In this document: positions 42,227 through 50,526 of the stretch, piece after piece
Layout of the letters: each line of letters begins with the position of its first letter
How positions within the stretch are numbered: position 1 is the first letter of the stretch
Source: Erysipelotrichaceae bacterium 66202529
Lineage (GTDB): Bacteria > Bacillota_I > Bacilli_A > Erysipelotrichales > Erysipelotrichaceae
Direction of reading: 5' to 3'
Assembly (NCBI GenBank): GCA_017161075.1
Contig: CP046174.1
Span: forward strand, 496,001-560,000
Length of the DNA stretch: 64,000 nucleotides
Program-made: the position numbers and the translations under genes
The notes under the pieces: model-generated
The model's database searches: none
Told to the model about the DNA's origin: nothing
What the model saw: only the letters and a program-made list of their open reading frames with translations

Positions 42227-43384
42227 ATGAAGGAACAGCTACAGCAGTATCTTCAGGAGCATCTGGAGGAATACAAATATCTGGTAAATGATTTATATGA
42301 ACATCCGGAAATAGGAAACCAGGAGTTTCGTTCAATGGCAGTCCTGTGTAAGCACCTGCGCAGAGAAGGCTTTGAGGTTACGGAGGAGTATGTGGTACCG
42401 ACAGGCTTTCTGGCAGTGTGGAGCAGTGGAAAACCTGGCCCTGTCATAGCGTATATGTGCGAATATGATGCACTGCCGGAGGTAGGACATGGCTGTGGAC
42501 ATAATCTGATCGCAGGAATGTCTATCGGAGCGGGCTGTGCTTTGAAAAGCATTCTGTCAGAAATTGGCGGAGAGGTGCGGATCATAGGAACACCGGCAGA
42601 AGAAAATTTCGGTGGAAAGGTATCGATGGCAGCCGCACATGTATTTGATGATGTGGATGCGGCATTGATGCTGCACCCGGATACGAAGAACTCACTGGGT
42701 GGAAGAACGTTGGCAATATATCCGCTCCGCTTTGAATTTTTTGGTCAGAATGCCCACGCCTGCACACCGCAAAATGGAAAAAGTGCACTGGATGCAGCGG
42801 TTATGAGTTACATGTCTATCAATTTACTGCGTCAGTTTGCAGAACCCAACACATTCATTCATGGTGTTATTGCACATGGCGGGGAAGCAGCCAATGTCAT
42901 ACCGGCATATGCAAGTCTGGAGTACTATTTCCGTGGAGAAACAATGGAGTATGTAAAAGAGCTGTGTGAAAAAGCAAAGCAATGCGTGGAGGGAGCCTGT
43001 ACCATGTGCGGGTGTACCAGCCGTATTACCACCTATGAATGCCCTTATGATGATTGTGTCATCAACTATACACTCGCTGATATGCTGAAGGATGAATTTC
43101 ATGAGCTTGGCTATGATTGGGAAGGGGTTGATGAAACGCCGCAGGGAAGCAGTGATGTTGGAAGTGTAAGCTATTGCTGCCCGACGCTGCAGGGGTATAT
43201 CAAAATAGCAGACAGCAGTGTAAACGGACATTCCCGTGAGCTTGCTGCCGCGACGATTTCACCACAGGGAACACAGGCATTACTGGATGGTGCTCTCGCA
43301 CTTGCTGATATCGGCAGACGCCTGATTACAGAGCCGGAAACCTTACAAAAGGCATGGCAGGAAATGGATAAACTTAGGAAATGA
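42227..43384 (+). CDS. M20 family metallo-amidohydrolase (AbgB-like)
   Basis: This 385-residue cytoplasmic hydrolase of the M20/amidohydrolase group has MCEYDALPEVGHGCGHNLIA near residues 81-100, which supplies the metal-binding Asp/His set and the Cys typical of the aminobenzoyl-glutamate/amidohydrolase subgroup. GTPAEE near residue 125 carries the catalytic Glu. A dimerisation domain occupies about 170-290. I choose ATG 42227 after GAGGGA; ATG 42215 is also possible. Substrates in this subgroup are N-acyl amino acids or p-aminobenzoyl-glutamate; the one here is unknown. Confidence 0.85.
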   Translation: MKEQLQQYLQEHLEEYKYLVNDLYEHPEIGNQEFRSMAVLCKHLRREGFEVTEEYVVPTGFLAVWSSGKPGPVIAYMCEYDALPEVGHGCGHNLIAGMSIGAGCALKSILSEIGGEVRIIGTPAEENFGGKVSMAAAHVFDDVDAALMLHPDTKNSLGGRTLAIYPLRFEFFGQNAHACTPQNGKSALDAAVMSYMSINLLRQFAEPNTFIHGVIAHGGEAANVIPAYASLEYYFRGETMEYVKELCEKAKQCVEGACTMCGCTSRITTYECPYDDCVINYTLADMLKDEFHELGYDWEGVDETPQGSSDVGSVSYCCPTLQGYIKIADSSVNGHSRELAAATISPQGTQALLDGALALADIGRRLITEPETLQKAWQEMDKLRK

Positions 43385-43389
43385 TAAAA

Positions 43390-43418
43390 ACCGGCAGAGA
43401 GCTCTGCCGGTAATTTTA
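43390..43418 (+). terminator. Intrinsic terminator of the amidohydrolase gene
   Basis: ACCGGCAGAG (43390-43399) pairs with CTCTGCCGGT (43402-43411) around a two-base centre, followed by AATTTTATA. The stem is strong and the T tract weak. Confidence 0.7.
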
Positions 43419-43817
43419 TAGCCAGGATCAGGATATGCTATGAGTATATGCAGGCAGCAGTGAAAAAGAAGTATATACTGCATCTGAAAAATGTAACGTA
43501 AGCTATGAAAAAAAATATACCTGACTGACCATTGCTACACATAAGAAACCAGTTTTGCATACTGTTTTCTATCCATGCCTTATAATATTGCCATTTACAT
43601 AGCTATGGAGCTGACGTAGTGCTTTTCGTTCCTTATGATATCGATAAGGATGAGGCCGCCTTTACGCTCCATAGACAAATCACGCGGTTTTCTGCATGTC
43701 ATCCTTACTATACTATATTGATGCACGGTAATGATTACTTGCATGATTCATTACCTGTTTTCCCCTTTCTGGTGATAAACCTGGAAAACTCTGGTATAAT
43801 AATAAATGGTGATAAGT
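43419..43817. other. Intergenic region with the pullulanase promoter
   Basis: A 78-codon frame (43619-43855) starting with GTG overlaps the pullulanase start and has no ribosome site, so I do not call it. An extended -10 element, TGGTATAAT (about 43790-43798), lies 20 bases before the pullulanase ATG and is its likely promoter. The rest shows nothing. Confidence 0.45.
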
Positions 43818-45962
43818 ATGCGACAGGAGAAATACTACGAGGCGTATCTGGATGATTACGATAAGGTGATCGTGTTTATGTCCAGGAATAGCTATGAGGG
43901 AGTCAGTAATAAATTCTATTTGAAGGATGATCAGGGACATTTGTTTGATCTTCACATTCAGTCTATAGAAACTACACAGAATAACTACAATAAATATACA
44001 TTAGCCTTATATGAACCAATTGAAATCGGTGTTGAATACCAGGTTATGCACCAGCATGCCCGTGGTGTTGTGCTGGAATACAGCGGGATTGTCAAGACGG
44101 AGCGTTTTGATGAGCAGTTTTTTTATGACGGCAATGATCTGGGATACACATATGACAGGGATCAGACCGCTTTTGCCTTATGGGCACCGACAGCGAGCAG
44201 AGTCAAGCTGGAAATCTGTAAAAATAACCGTCTGTACACCTATGAAATGAAGCGTACGGAAAAAGGCGTATTCCGGTATACGATACTGGAAAACCTGGAA
44301 AATGCCACCTATGTATATCTGGTACGCGTTAATGGAGTCTGGCGGGAAAGTCTGGATCCGTATGGAACGGCGTCTATAGAAAATTCACGCAGAAGCGCAG
44401 TTGTTGATCTGGATAAAATCAGGGTACGGGATGTTCCGCTGCCTAAAATGAACAGTGCCTGCGATGCGATTATTTATGAAATGAGCGTACGTGATTTTAC
44501 CATGCAGAAAGGCATCGGCATCACCATGCCTGGAAAATTCCGCGGGTTTGCGGAAGAAAATGAAACAACCAAACAGATGTGCACAGGATTTTCCTATCTG
44601 AAAACCTTGGGAGTAACACATGTGCAACTCATGCCAGTCACAGATTTCGGTTCAGTTGACGAAAATTATCCGCTGATGCATTACAATTGGGGCTATGATC
44701 CGGTGCAATACCGGGTATTGGAGGGCAGCTTCTGTACAGAGCCAGCTAACCCATACGGGCGGATGTTCGGCATGACAAAGCTGGTGGAGGACTGCCATAA
44801 GCAGGGAATGCGTGTAAATCTGGATGTTGTCTTTAATCATGTATATGACAAAGAAAACCATGCATTTGAGAATACTGTGCCAAACTATTACTTTCAGATG
44901 AATGAGAATGGAGATTTTTCAAATGGAACCTATTGCGGAAATGATGTGGATTCCAGCAGGAAAATGTGCCACAAATATATTGTTGATGCCTGTACCTTTC
45001 TGGTGCGTACCTACCATATTGACGGCTTCCGCTTTGATCTGATGGGAATACTGGATGTTGCTACGATCAATGCGGTATATGAAGCGTGTACAGCTTTGAA
45101 TCCGGATTTCATGGTATATGGCGAGGGCTGGGATATGCCGAGCTTTTTGGATTCCAACAAACGTGCCAGCATATCCAACAACGCACAGATGCCGTATATC
45201 GGACATTTTTCCGACCGCTTTCGAGATGTTGTCAAGGGACGTACGAATACCAATGAGGTCAATGTCAAGGGATACTGTACAGGCGCTGTTTATCTGATTG
45301 ATATCATGAAGAACTGTCTGAGTGGAAGCTGTACGAATATCGGTATGGAGCCGATGTTTATGCATCCAAGAAATGCAGTCAATTATGTGGAGTGTCATGA
45401 TAATATGACCTCCTGGGACAAGCTCAAGGAATGCTGTAAGGAAGACAGCAAGGAGGTACGGATTCAGCGTGCCAAAATGCTGATGGCAGCGGTACTGCTT
45501 GCACAGGGAATCCCGTTTATTCACTCTGGACAGGAATTTGCACGCAGTAAACACGGTCTTCCCAATACCTATGAAGAAAGCGATGAAATCAATAAGCTGG
45601 ATTATATGCGCAGAAACCAGTATCAGGAAATCGTAAATATTACTAAGGACTTGATTCGTATCCGGAAAGAGCATGCCGTTTTGCGGTATTGTATGAAGGA
45701 GGATGTGGAGCAGCATGTTTCCTTTGCGGATATCGCACAGAAGGTACTGCTGTATAAAATCCGGGATGAGCACGATGATATGGTGATTATTTTCAATCCG
45801 ACAGGAGAGCATTTCTCATATGAATTTGAGGAAGCATATCCCCTGATTTATTATAATGGGGCATCAGAGGATATTCTGATAAAAAAGGTCAATATAGAAC
45901 CCTACAGTACGATTATCTTCAGCCGTAATGATTTTCTGAAGCCTGAGGGAACAGTATTCTAA
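43818..45962 (+). CDS. pulA: Type I pullulanase (glycogen/alpha-glucan debranching)
   Basis: This 714-residue GH13 enzyme hydrolyses alpha-1,6 branches. An N-terminal domain (about 1-100) and a CBM48-like domain (FALWAPTASRVKLEIC, about 115-200) precede the barrel. The type I pullulanase signature YNWGYDP is at about residue 292. GFRFDLMG (about residue 400) holds the nucleophile, YGEGWD the acid and VECHDNMT the third carboxylate. No signal peptide is seen, so it acts inside the cell, presumably on glycogen with glgP. I use ATG 43818; ATG 43806 sits on the ribosome site. Confidence 0.93.
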   Translation: MRQEKYYEAYLDDYDKVIVFMSRNSYEGVSNKFYLKDDQGHLFDLHIQSIETTQNNYNKYTLALYEPIEIGVEYQVMHQHARGVVLEYSGIVKTERFDEQFFYDGNDLGYTYDRDQTAFALWAPTASRVKLEICKNNRLYTYEMKRTEKGVFRYTILENLENATYVYLVRVNGVWRESLDPYGTASIENSRRSAVVDLDKIRVRDVPLPKMNSACDAIIYEMSVRDFTMQKGIGITMPGKFRGFAEENETTKQMCTGFSYLKTLGVTHVQLMPVTDFGSVDENYPLMHYNWGYDPVQYRVLEGSFCTEPANPYGRMFGMTKLVEDCHKQGMRVNLDVVFNHVYDKENHAFENTVPNYYFQMNENGDFSNGTYCGNDVDSSRKMCHKYIVDACTFLVRTYHIDGFRFDLMGILDVATINAVYEACTALNPDFMVYGEGWDMPSFLDSNKRASISNNAQMPYIGHFSDRFRDVVKGRTNTNEVNVKGYCTGAVYLIDIMKNCLSGSCTNIGMEPMFMHPRNAVNYVECHDNMTSWDKLKECCKEDSKEVRIQRAKMLMAAVLLAQGIPFIHSGQEFARSKHGLPNTYEESDEINKLDYMRRNQYQEIVNITKDLIRIRKEHAVLRYCMKEDVEQHVSFADIAQKVLLYKIRDEHDDMVIIFNPTGEHFSYEFEEAYPLIYYNGASEDILIKKVNIEPYSTIIFSRNDFLKPEGTVF

Positions 45963-45983
45963 GACAAACTCTGATATTCTCGT

Positions 45984-46011
45984 TTGACAATCAAAATAAA
46001 CTTGGTATAAT
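45984..46011 (+). promoter_or_regulatory. Promoter of the first degV gene
   Basis: TTGACA (45984-45989) and an extended -10 TGGTATAAT (ending at 46011) have a 16-base spacer. A leader of about 85 bases with a small stem (CCCTC/GAGGG near 46056-46072) separates it from the ATG. Confidence 0.65.
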
Positions 46012-46099
46012 GAAACAGGATATTTTTACACAGCGGTGTGAAAATATAAGGAAACCCCTCATTCGCGAGGGAACACGAATACGGAAAAGGGGCGAGTCT

Positions 46100-46954
46100 A
46101 TGAAAATCGCAGTAGTAACCGACAGCGGCAGTGGTCTGACGAAACAGCAGGCCGACGAATTAGGAATTTTTTATCTTCCTTTACAGATTATCATACAGGA
46201 TAAGATGTTTCTGGATGGAGAGAATATAACAGTAGAGGAAATTTATGAATATTTAAGAAACGGTGAAATGCCGACAACCTCCATGCCTCCCATGGGGCTG
46301 GTGGAGGAATTGTTTACACAGCTAAAAGAGGAAGGCTATGAGGCCGTAATCGCAGTACCACTTAGCGGAGGATTATCCTCAACCTCAAGCATCATGCAGG
46401 CAGTAGCAAAGGAGCATGATGTGAAGCTGCATATTATTGAATCCTATACAACCTGCAATATCCAGCGGTATCTGGCAGAAAGTGCCATAAAGCTGGTACA
46501 TCAGGGGCTTGATTTGGATACGGTCTGTGAGCGGTTAAACGCCAGTGCGGCAGACAGCGGAACCTTGATTATACCGGATGATTTACAGCATCTGAAACGC
46601 GGAGGCCGTCTGACACCATTAGCGGCAGCTCTGGGTGGCTTGTTGAAAATCAAACCGATTCTTCGACTGGATCGTGAAAGTGAAGGGAAAGTGGACGTAT
46701 TTGATAAAGTGCGGACAATGAGCAAAGCACAGTCCAAGGCGATTTCCACCTTCCAGGAGCATGGATTAACTACGGAATATACACTTACCGTCCTTCATAG
46801 CGGAGCACCCCAGGAGGGTGAAAAGCTGAAAGCCATGATGGAAGAGGCCTTCCCGGGTCTTGATCTGTACTATGGTCTGATCGGAGCCGTTATCAGCGCA
46901 CATACGGGTGTAGGGTGTCTGGGAATACAGTATATCCGCAAGGTAGAAATGTAA
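46100..46954 (+). CDS. DegV family fatty acid-binding protein (copy 1)
   Basis: This 284-residue DegV protein begins KIAVVTDSGSGLT, with the family PTTSMPP loop near residue 60 and the LPLSGGLSS-like stretch around residue 92. DegV/FakB proteins bind fatty acids; FakB types hand them to the FakA kinase, but no fakA is in this window. The frame is open from 46010, yet GGGGCGAG lies just before ATG 46100. A closely related gene follows at 47070, so the pair is a tandem duplication. Confidence 0.88.
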   Translation: MKIAVVTDSGSGLTKQQADELGIFYLPLQIIIQDKMFLDGENITVEEIYEYLRNGEMPTTSMPPMGLVEELFTQLKEEGYEAVIAVPLSGGLSSTSSIMQAVAKEHDVKLHIIESYTTCNIQRYLAESAIKLVHQGLDLDTVCERLNASAADSGTLIIPDDLQHLKRGGRLTPLAAALGGLLKIKPILRLDRESEGKVDVFDKVRTMSKAQSKAISTFQEHGLTTEYTLTVLHSGAPQEGEKLKAMMEEAFPGLDLYYGLIGAVISAHTGVGCLGIQYIRKVEM

Positions 46955-47069
46955 AAGGTGCCGCCGTGCACCTTTTGTCTATCATGGATGAATGTAACAC
47001 AACATAGGTAGAACTGTTTTTTTCGACGGTAAAATAAGGTATAATAAGAGTAACAGGAGGCTGAATCAT

Positions 47070-47924
47070 ATGAAAATAGCATTTGTGACAGATAGTGGGA
47101 CTGGCAAATCGGTAGGGGAGCTTGCGAAGGATGGAATCTACAGCGTACCTCTGCAGGTAAGCTGTGACAACAAGAATTATCAGGATTTGGAGGAATTGGG
47201 CATTGATGAAATCTATGCTTTGATGAGAGAGGGAAAGATGCTTTCCACATCTCTGCCTTCACTTGGGAAAATAGAGGAGCTGTTTCAAAATCTGAAGCAG
47301 CAGGGATATGAAATGATTTTTGCTGTGCCGATCTGCAGCGGCCTGAGCGGTACCATCAATGCGATGGAGATGATCGCAAGGCAGCTGGGTATAGTCTTTG
47401 ATTATGTAGACTGCCATGTAACTGCTGTTGTACAGGAGTATATGATTAAACTGGCAAAGCAGCTGCATGAAGCAGGGAAGAGTATAGAACAAATCAAGGA
47501 GGTGCTGACACGGATCATTCACACCACCAATACGATTCTTCTGCCAAATGACCTGCAGCATCTGAAACGCGGGGGACGGCTGACACCGCTTGCGGCAACT
47601 CTGGGAGGCTTACTGAAAATCAAACCGATTTTGAAAATCAATGAGGAGACCAGTGGTAAAATCGACGTGCTGGACAAGGTACGTACGATGCACAAGGCAA
47701 TGGACCGCGTTATCGAAATCATGAAAAATGAGCATGTGGATGATTCCTATCTGATCACGGTGGCTCATGCGGATGATGAAAGTGAAGCCGAAGTTTATAT
47801 GGATAAGCTGAAGCAGGCATTTCCTAATGCAACGCATCAGATTATTAAGCTTGTCAGTGTTGTAGGTGTTCATACCGGACGCGGATGCCAGGCTGTACAG
47901 TATTTTAAACAGATCAAGGAATAA
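47070..47924 (+). CDS. DegV family fatty acid-binding protein (copy 2)
   Basis: This 284-residue paralogue of the preceding gene has the same length. Both share DLQHLKRGGRLTPLAA and GGLLKIKPIL almost unchanged, while their N-terminal halves differ more (DSGTGKSVGEL here). The differing lipid-facing part suggests two fatty acid specificities. The gene has its own -10 element (GGTATAATAAG near 47039) and AACAGGAGG before the ATG, so it is not merely read through from copy 1. Confidence 0.88.
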   Translation: MKIAFVTDSGTGKSVGELAKDGIYSVPLQVSCDNKNYQDLEELGIDEIYALMREGKMLSTSLPSLGKIEELFQNLKQQGYEMIFAVPICSGLSGTINAMEMIARQLGIVFDYVDCHVTAVVQEYMIKLAKQLHEAGKSIEQIKEVLTRIIHTTNTILLPNDLQHLKRGGRLTPLAATLGGLLKIKPILKINEETSGKIDVLDKVRTMHKAMDRVIEIMKNEHVDDSYLITVAHADDESEAEVYMDKLKQAFPNATHQIIKLVSVVGVHTGRGCQAVQYFKQIKE

Positions 47925-48272
47925 CGAAACGGTATTTTCAACAAGGATAAGGTATGCAGTCTGTGATGCTGATTCCAGACAGACAAATAGCGGCATGAAA
48001 AATGTTGAAACCATTTAACTCTTAACGAAATGCAATCGTAAAAAGCAGATTGCCATGCTTCTTACCCATAAACGGATACAAATATCCATAACGAAAAGAA
48101 GAAGGAAATCTCCATAATTTTAGTAAATAGGAGCTTCCTTCTTCTTTATATTTTTATATGATGCAATCGTACATGCTGCAATTTCTATTCCTGTATAAGC
48201 ATTTTAAAATCTGCCTGCTTTTTCATTTAACATAATAGGGCTTGATACAGAATAATGAAGCATTCTGCTTCT
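47925..48272 (+). terminator. Convergent intergenic region with a large terminator hairpin
   Basis: AAAGAAGAAGGAA (48095-48107) pairs perfectly with TTCCTTCTTCTTT (48135-48147), with an inner TCC/GGA, and T-rich DNA follows. It lies between the rightward degV genes and the leftward sigma cassette and may serve both directions. The rest of the 348 bases holds no gene. Confidence 0.7.
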
Positions 48273-49022
48273 TTATCTTCCGTGATGATGCCCCTTTTGC
48301 ATTTGCTGTCCATGGCAGCCTTCCGGAACAGCGGAAGGATCATAGCGTTCCAATAAAGCATAGAGCTGCTTCATGCTCAGCTTTTGCAGGTCTTCCACAT
48401 TCTTCGTATCATCAAACGTCAGAATTTCGTCAATCACACGATATTTTCCTCCTGACATGTGGTGCTGCTGTGCTTCATGATGTGTTTCCTCATCCAGGTG
48501 CGCGCAATGAAACTGATTTTGCGGCAGGGACTGCTCCAGATACCGGTTGATATCCTGTTCCAAGGCGAATGCCGTATCGCTGTTTTTAGAATAGACACTG
48601 ACCTCCAGAAACCCTTTTTTCATATATGCAGAAAACTGTTCATTTTCCAGCAGCATCCCCAGCGCATCATTGAGCTGCTCACCCTTTAAATGCAGCTGCT
48701 GAAGCAGTTGATCTGCATCCTTGTTGTAGGCTGTCACTTCGATTACCCTCTGCTGTTCATCGAGCTTCCATTCCATGCTGGGATTGATATCCAGTGTTAC
48801 ATAGCTGTACGCTGCCAAAGCAGGAGAAGGCTTTACTGAAGGATTGGATTTCACCATATTCCAGGGCTGAAGAATCATAACCAGAAGGCAGGTAACACAG
48901 ACTGTCAGAGCCGTCACGATACCGGTTCTTTTTCTTCTGTTTCTTTGCTTTATGACATTTTGAAGTGTTTTTTGTTTGATTTCTTCACTGGCATGAATGC
49001 CGTCAAATTCATCGAAAATCAT
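48273..49022 (-). CDS. Anti-sigma factor, RsgI-like, with His-rich extracellular domain
   Basis: This 249-residue single-pass membrane protein has a short cytoplasmic N-terminus (residues 1-33) that should bind the sigma factor, a helix at about 34-53, and an extracellular part. That part begins SYVTLDINPSMEW, the conserved segment of RsgI-type anti-sigma factors. Its C-terminal half is rich in His and ends in HHHGR. GGGAGGTGA lies before ATG 49022; a GTG at 49031 would cover that site. It overlaps the sigma gene by 14 bases. The His clusters suggest a metal-sensing outer domain. Confidence 0.8.
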   Translation of the reverse strand: MIFDEFDGIHASEEIKQKTLQNVIKQRNRRKRTGIVTALTVCVTCLLVMILQPWNMVKSNPSVKPSPALAAYSYVTLDINPSMEWKLDEQQRVIEVTAYNKDADQLLQQLHLKGEQLNDALGMLLENEQFSAYMKKGFLEVSVYSKNSDTAFALEQDINRYLEQSLPQNQFHCAHLDEETHHEAQQHHMSGGKYRVIDEILTFDDTKNVEDLQKLSMKQLYALLERYDPSAVPEGCHGQQMQKGHHHGR

Positions 49023-49491
49023 CAAGCTCACCTCCCAGTATTTCCCGCAGTGCTTCTTTGCCCCTTTTCAGCCAAGTATGTATTGTATTCTCTTTTTTTC
49101 CTTTGATTTCAGATATTTCCCGTACCTTATAGCCTTCATAATAAAACAGATACAGGACATCCCGGTAATGTGGAGGGAGCTGGTTTAACGCATCCAGCAA
49201 ATAAGCAGAAGTAGTAAGGGTACTGCCACAGGCTTCCACATCAGTCTGTAAATCTACATGTTTATGGAACCATCCGCGAAATCTCTCCCTGCATGCATTC
49301 ATCGTTACCTTTAACAGCCATGCCTTCTCATGCTCGCGGTCACGAAACGGAGCACTTTGTGCATATTTCAGAAAGACTGTCTGAAATACATCCTCTGCAT
49401 CTGCTCGCTGCTTCATATGCAGAACACAAATTTTCTGCACCATATCCGCATACAGCTCTATGGCATTTTGTATTTCCTCTTCACTTTTCAT
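49009..49491 (-). CDS. ECF-type RNA polymerase sigma factor
   Basis: This 160-residue sigma-70 family protein has region 2 (about residues 10-70, DAEDVFQTVFLKYA) and region 4 (about 105-155, LPPHYRDVLYLFYYEGYKVREIS). The extracytoplasmic function group is indicated by its size and lack of region 3. Its gene overlaps the anti-sigma gene, the usual arrangement. The upstream neighbour on the same strand encodes a His-rich secreted protein that is a probable target. Confidence 0.9.
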   Translation of the reverse strand: MKSEEEIQNAIELYADMVQKICVLHMKQRADAEDVFQTVFLKYAQSAPFRDREHEKAWLLKVTMNACRERFRGWFHKHVDLQTDVEACGSTLTTSAYLLDALNQLPPHYRDVLYLFYYEGYKVREISEIKGKKENTIHTWLKRGKEALREILGGELDDFR

Positions 49492-49516
49492 ACCGTTATC
49501 ATCCCTCTATGCCTCC

Positions 49517-49538
49517 ATTATACAGGAAATCCTGTATA
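49517..49538 (-). promoter_or_regulatory. Palindrome and -10 element before the sigma gene
   Basis: TATACAGG-AAAT-CCTGTATA (49519-49538) is a perfect inverted repeat. On the minus strand its end forms TATAAT (49517-49522), about 26 bases before the sigma ATG. It could be an operator overlapping the promoter, or a hairpin between the His-rich gene and the sigma gene. Confidence 0.45.
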
Positions 49539-49549
49539 TTTGTGTAGTC

Positions 49550-50077
49550 CTACCTTCCGTGATGCCCGTTTCCGTGGTGCATACCCTGTCCGCCTTCACC
49601 GCCATGGTGATAGCCCTGTCTGCTGTTATTGCAATCTTCACCAAATGAATGATTCCCATTGCAATTTTCATTGTGCTGATGTGTGCCATCACAATTCTCA
49701 TGGTAAGGGCAGCCAGGGACTGCTGGGCTCGTTGTATCTGTGCGCTGTACCGGTGTTGATGTAGGTAGCTCTGTGGCTGCCTGATTGGAAACAGCTGTAT
49801 TTGTATTCACAGCTGTACCTGACTGTGCTGCAGTCTTAGCATAGGAAGCTGAAGCCGCTGCCTTTTGCTTCTGTGTAGCCTCTGCCTGCCGCTTTTCAGC
49901 AGCAGCTTTCGCCGCCTGCTGTTCCTGCAATGTGCGTATGCACTCATGTGCTGTATGATGCATGCCGGAGTGATTACCTCCGCAAACATAAGCTGTATCC
50001 TGTGCATGAATCTGTGTTCCGACACCTGCGGCAATTCCTGCCATCAACAGTGCGGTTACTATGGTTTTCTTTTTCAT
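49550..50077 (-). CDS. Secreted His/Cys-rich protein of unknown function
   Basis: I do not recognise a family for this 175-residue protein. It has a clear signal peptide (KKKTIVTALLMAGIAAGVG, cleavage near the IHAQD sequence). A Cys/His cluster follows (CGGNHSGMHHTAHEC), then an Ala/Gln/Lys-rich helical spacer and a Thr/Ser/Pro linker. The tail has repeated C-x-G/N-x-H units, ends in HHGR and is densely His/Gly. This composition suggests extracellular metal binding. ATG 50077 follows AGGAGG at a rather long ten-base spacing. Its tail resembles that of the anti-sigma factor downstream. Confidence 0.7.
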   Translation of the reverse strand: MKKKTIVTALLMAGIAAGVGTQIHAQDTAYVCGGNHSGMHHTAHECIRTLQEQQAAKAAAEKRQAEATQKQKAAASASYAKTAAQSGTAVNTNTAVSNQAATELPTSTPVQRTDTTSPAVPGCPYHENCDGTHQHNENCNGNHSFGEDCNNSRQGYHHGGEGGQGMHHGNGHHGR

Positions 50078-50526
50078 ATATTCATTTCCTCCTGGTTGTT
50101 TACACCTATAACATGCAGCATACCTAAAAAAACTTTCAAAAGATTTTATTTTTTTCAAATTTTTTAGATCTGCTGTCAATTCAGGCTTATGGGCTTCTCA
50201 AACAATACCAGTAAAAAGAATACCGGATATAGCAGTAAGCGCACATATGCTTGTTTCATTGCAGCCTGCTTCCCTGCTGCTTTTGTATAGGAATTGGACT
50301 TTAAATATACAAAACGGCAGTAGAAACCGTGTCTAAAAAACGCTTAAAGCCACGCACTGCTTTACACCTTCTGCTGTTATTTATCGTGGATACTTTGTAA
50401 AAAAACTTTATGTTTTTCATGCATAGGAATGCCTGATAGTGAAATTCCTACAAAAAAGATGCGAAATCTTAGGCTTTTTCGGGAATACTAATGTATAATA
50501 ATATGGTACGTTTGGAGGTAATGATT
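50078..50526. other. Divergent intergenic region before uvrA
   Basis: No gene is present in 449 bases. On the minus strand, A/T tracts (50125-50165) and TTGACA near 50176 may form the promoter of the His-rich gene. On the plus strand TATAAT at about 50494-50499 is the likely uvrA -10. I saw no convincing LexA-type box. Confidence 0.45.

Noticed and set aside
43619..43855. 78-codon GTG-started frame before pullulanase
   Set aside because: It lacks a ribosome site, overlaps the pullulanase start in another frame and contains that gene's promoter.
44919..45812. 297-codon minus-strand frame opposite pullulanase
   Set aside because: It lies wholly inside the catalytic domain of pullulanase and shows no family features.
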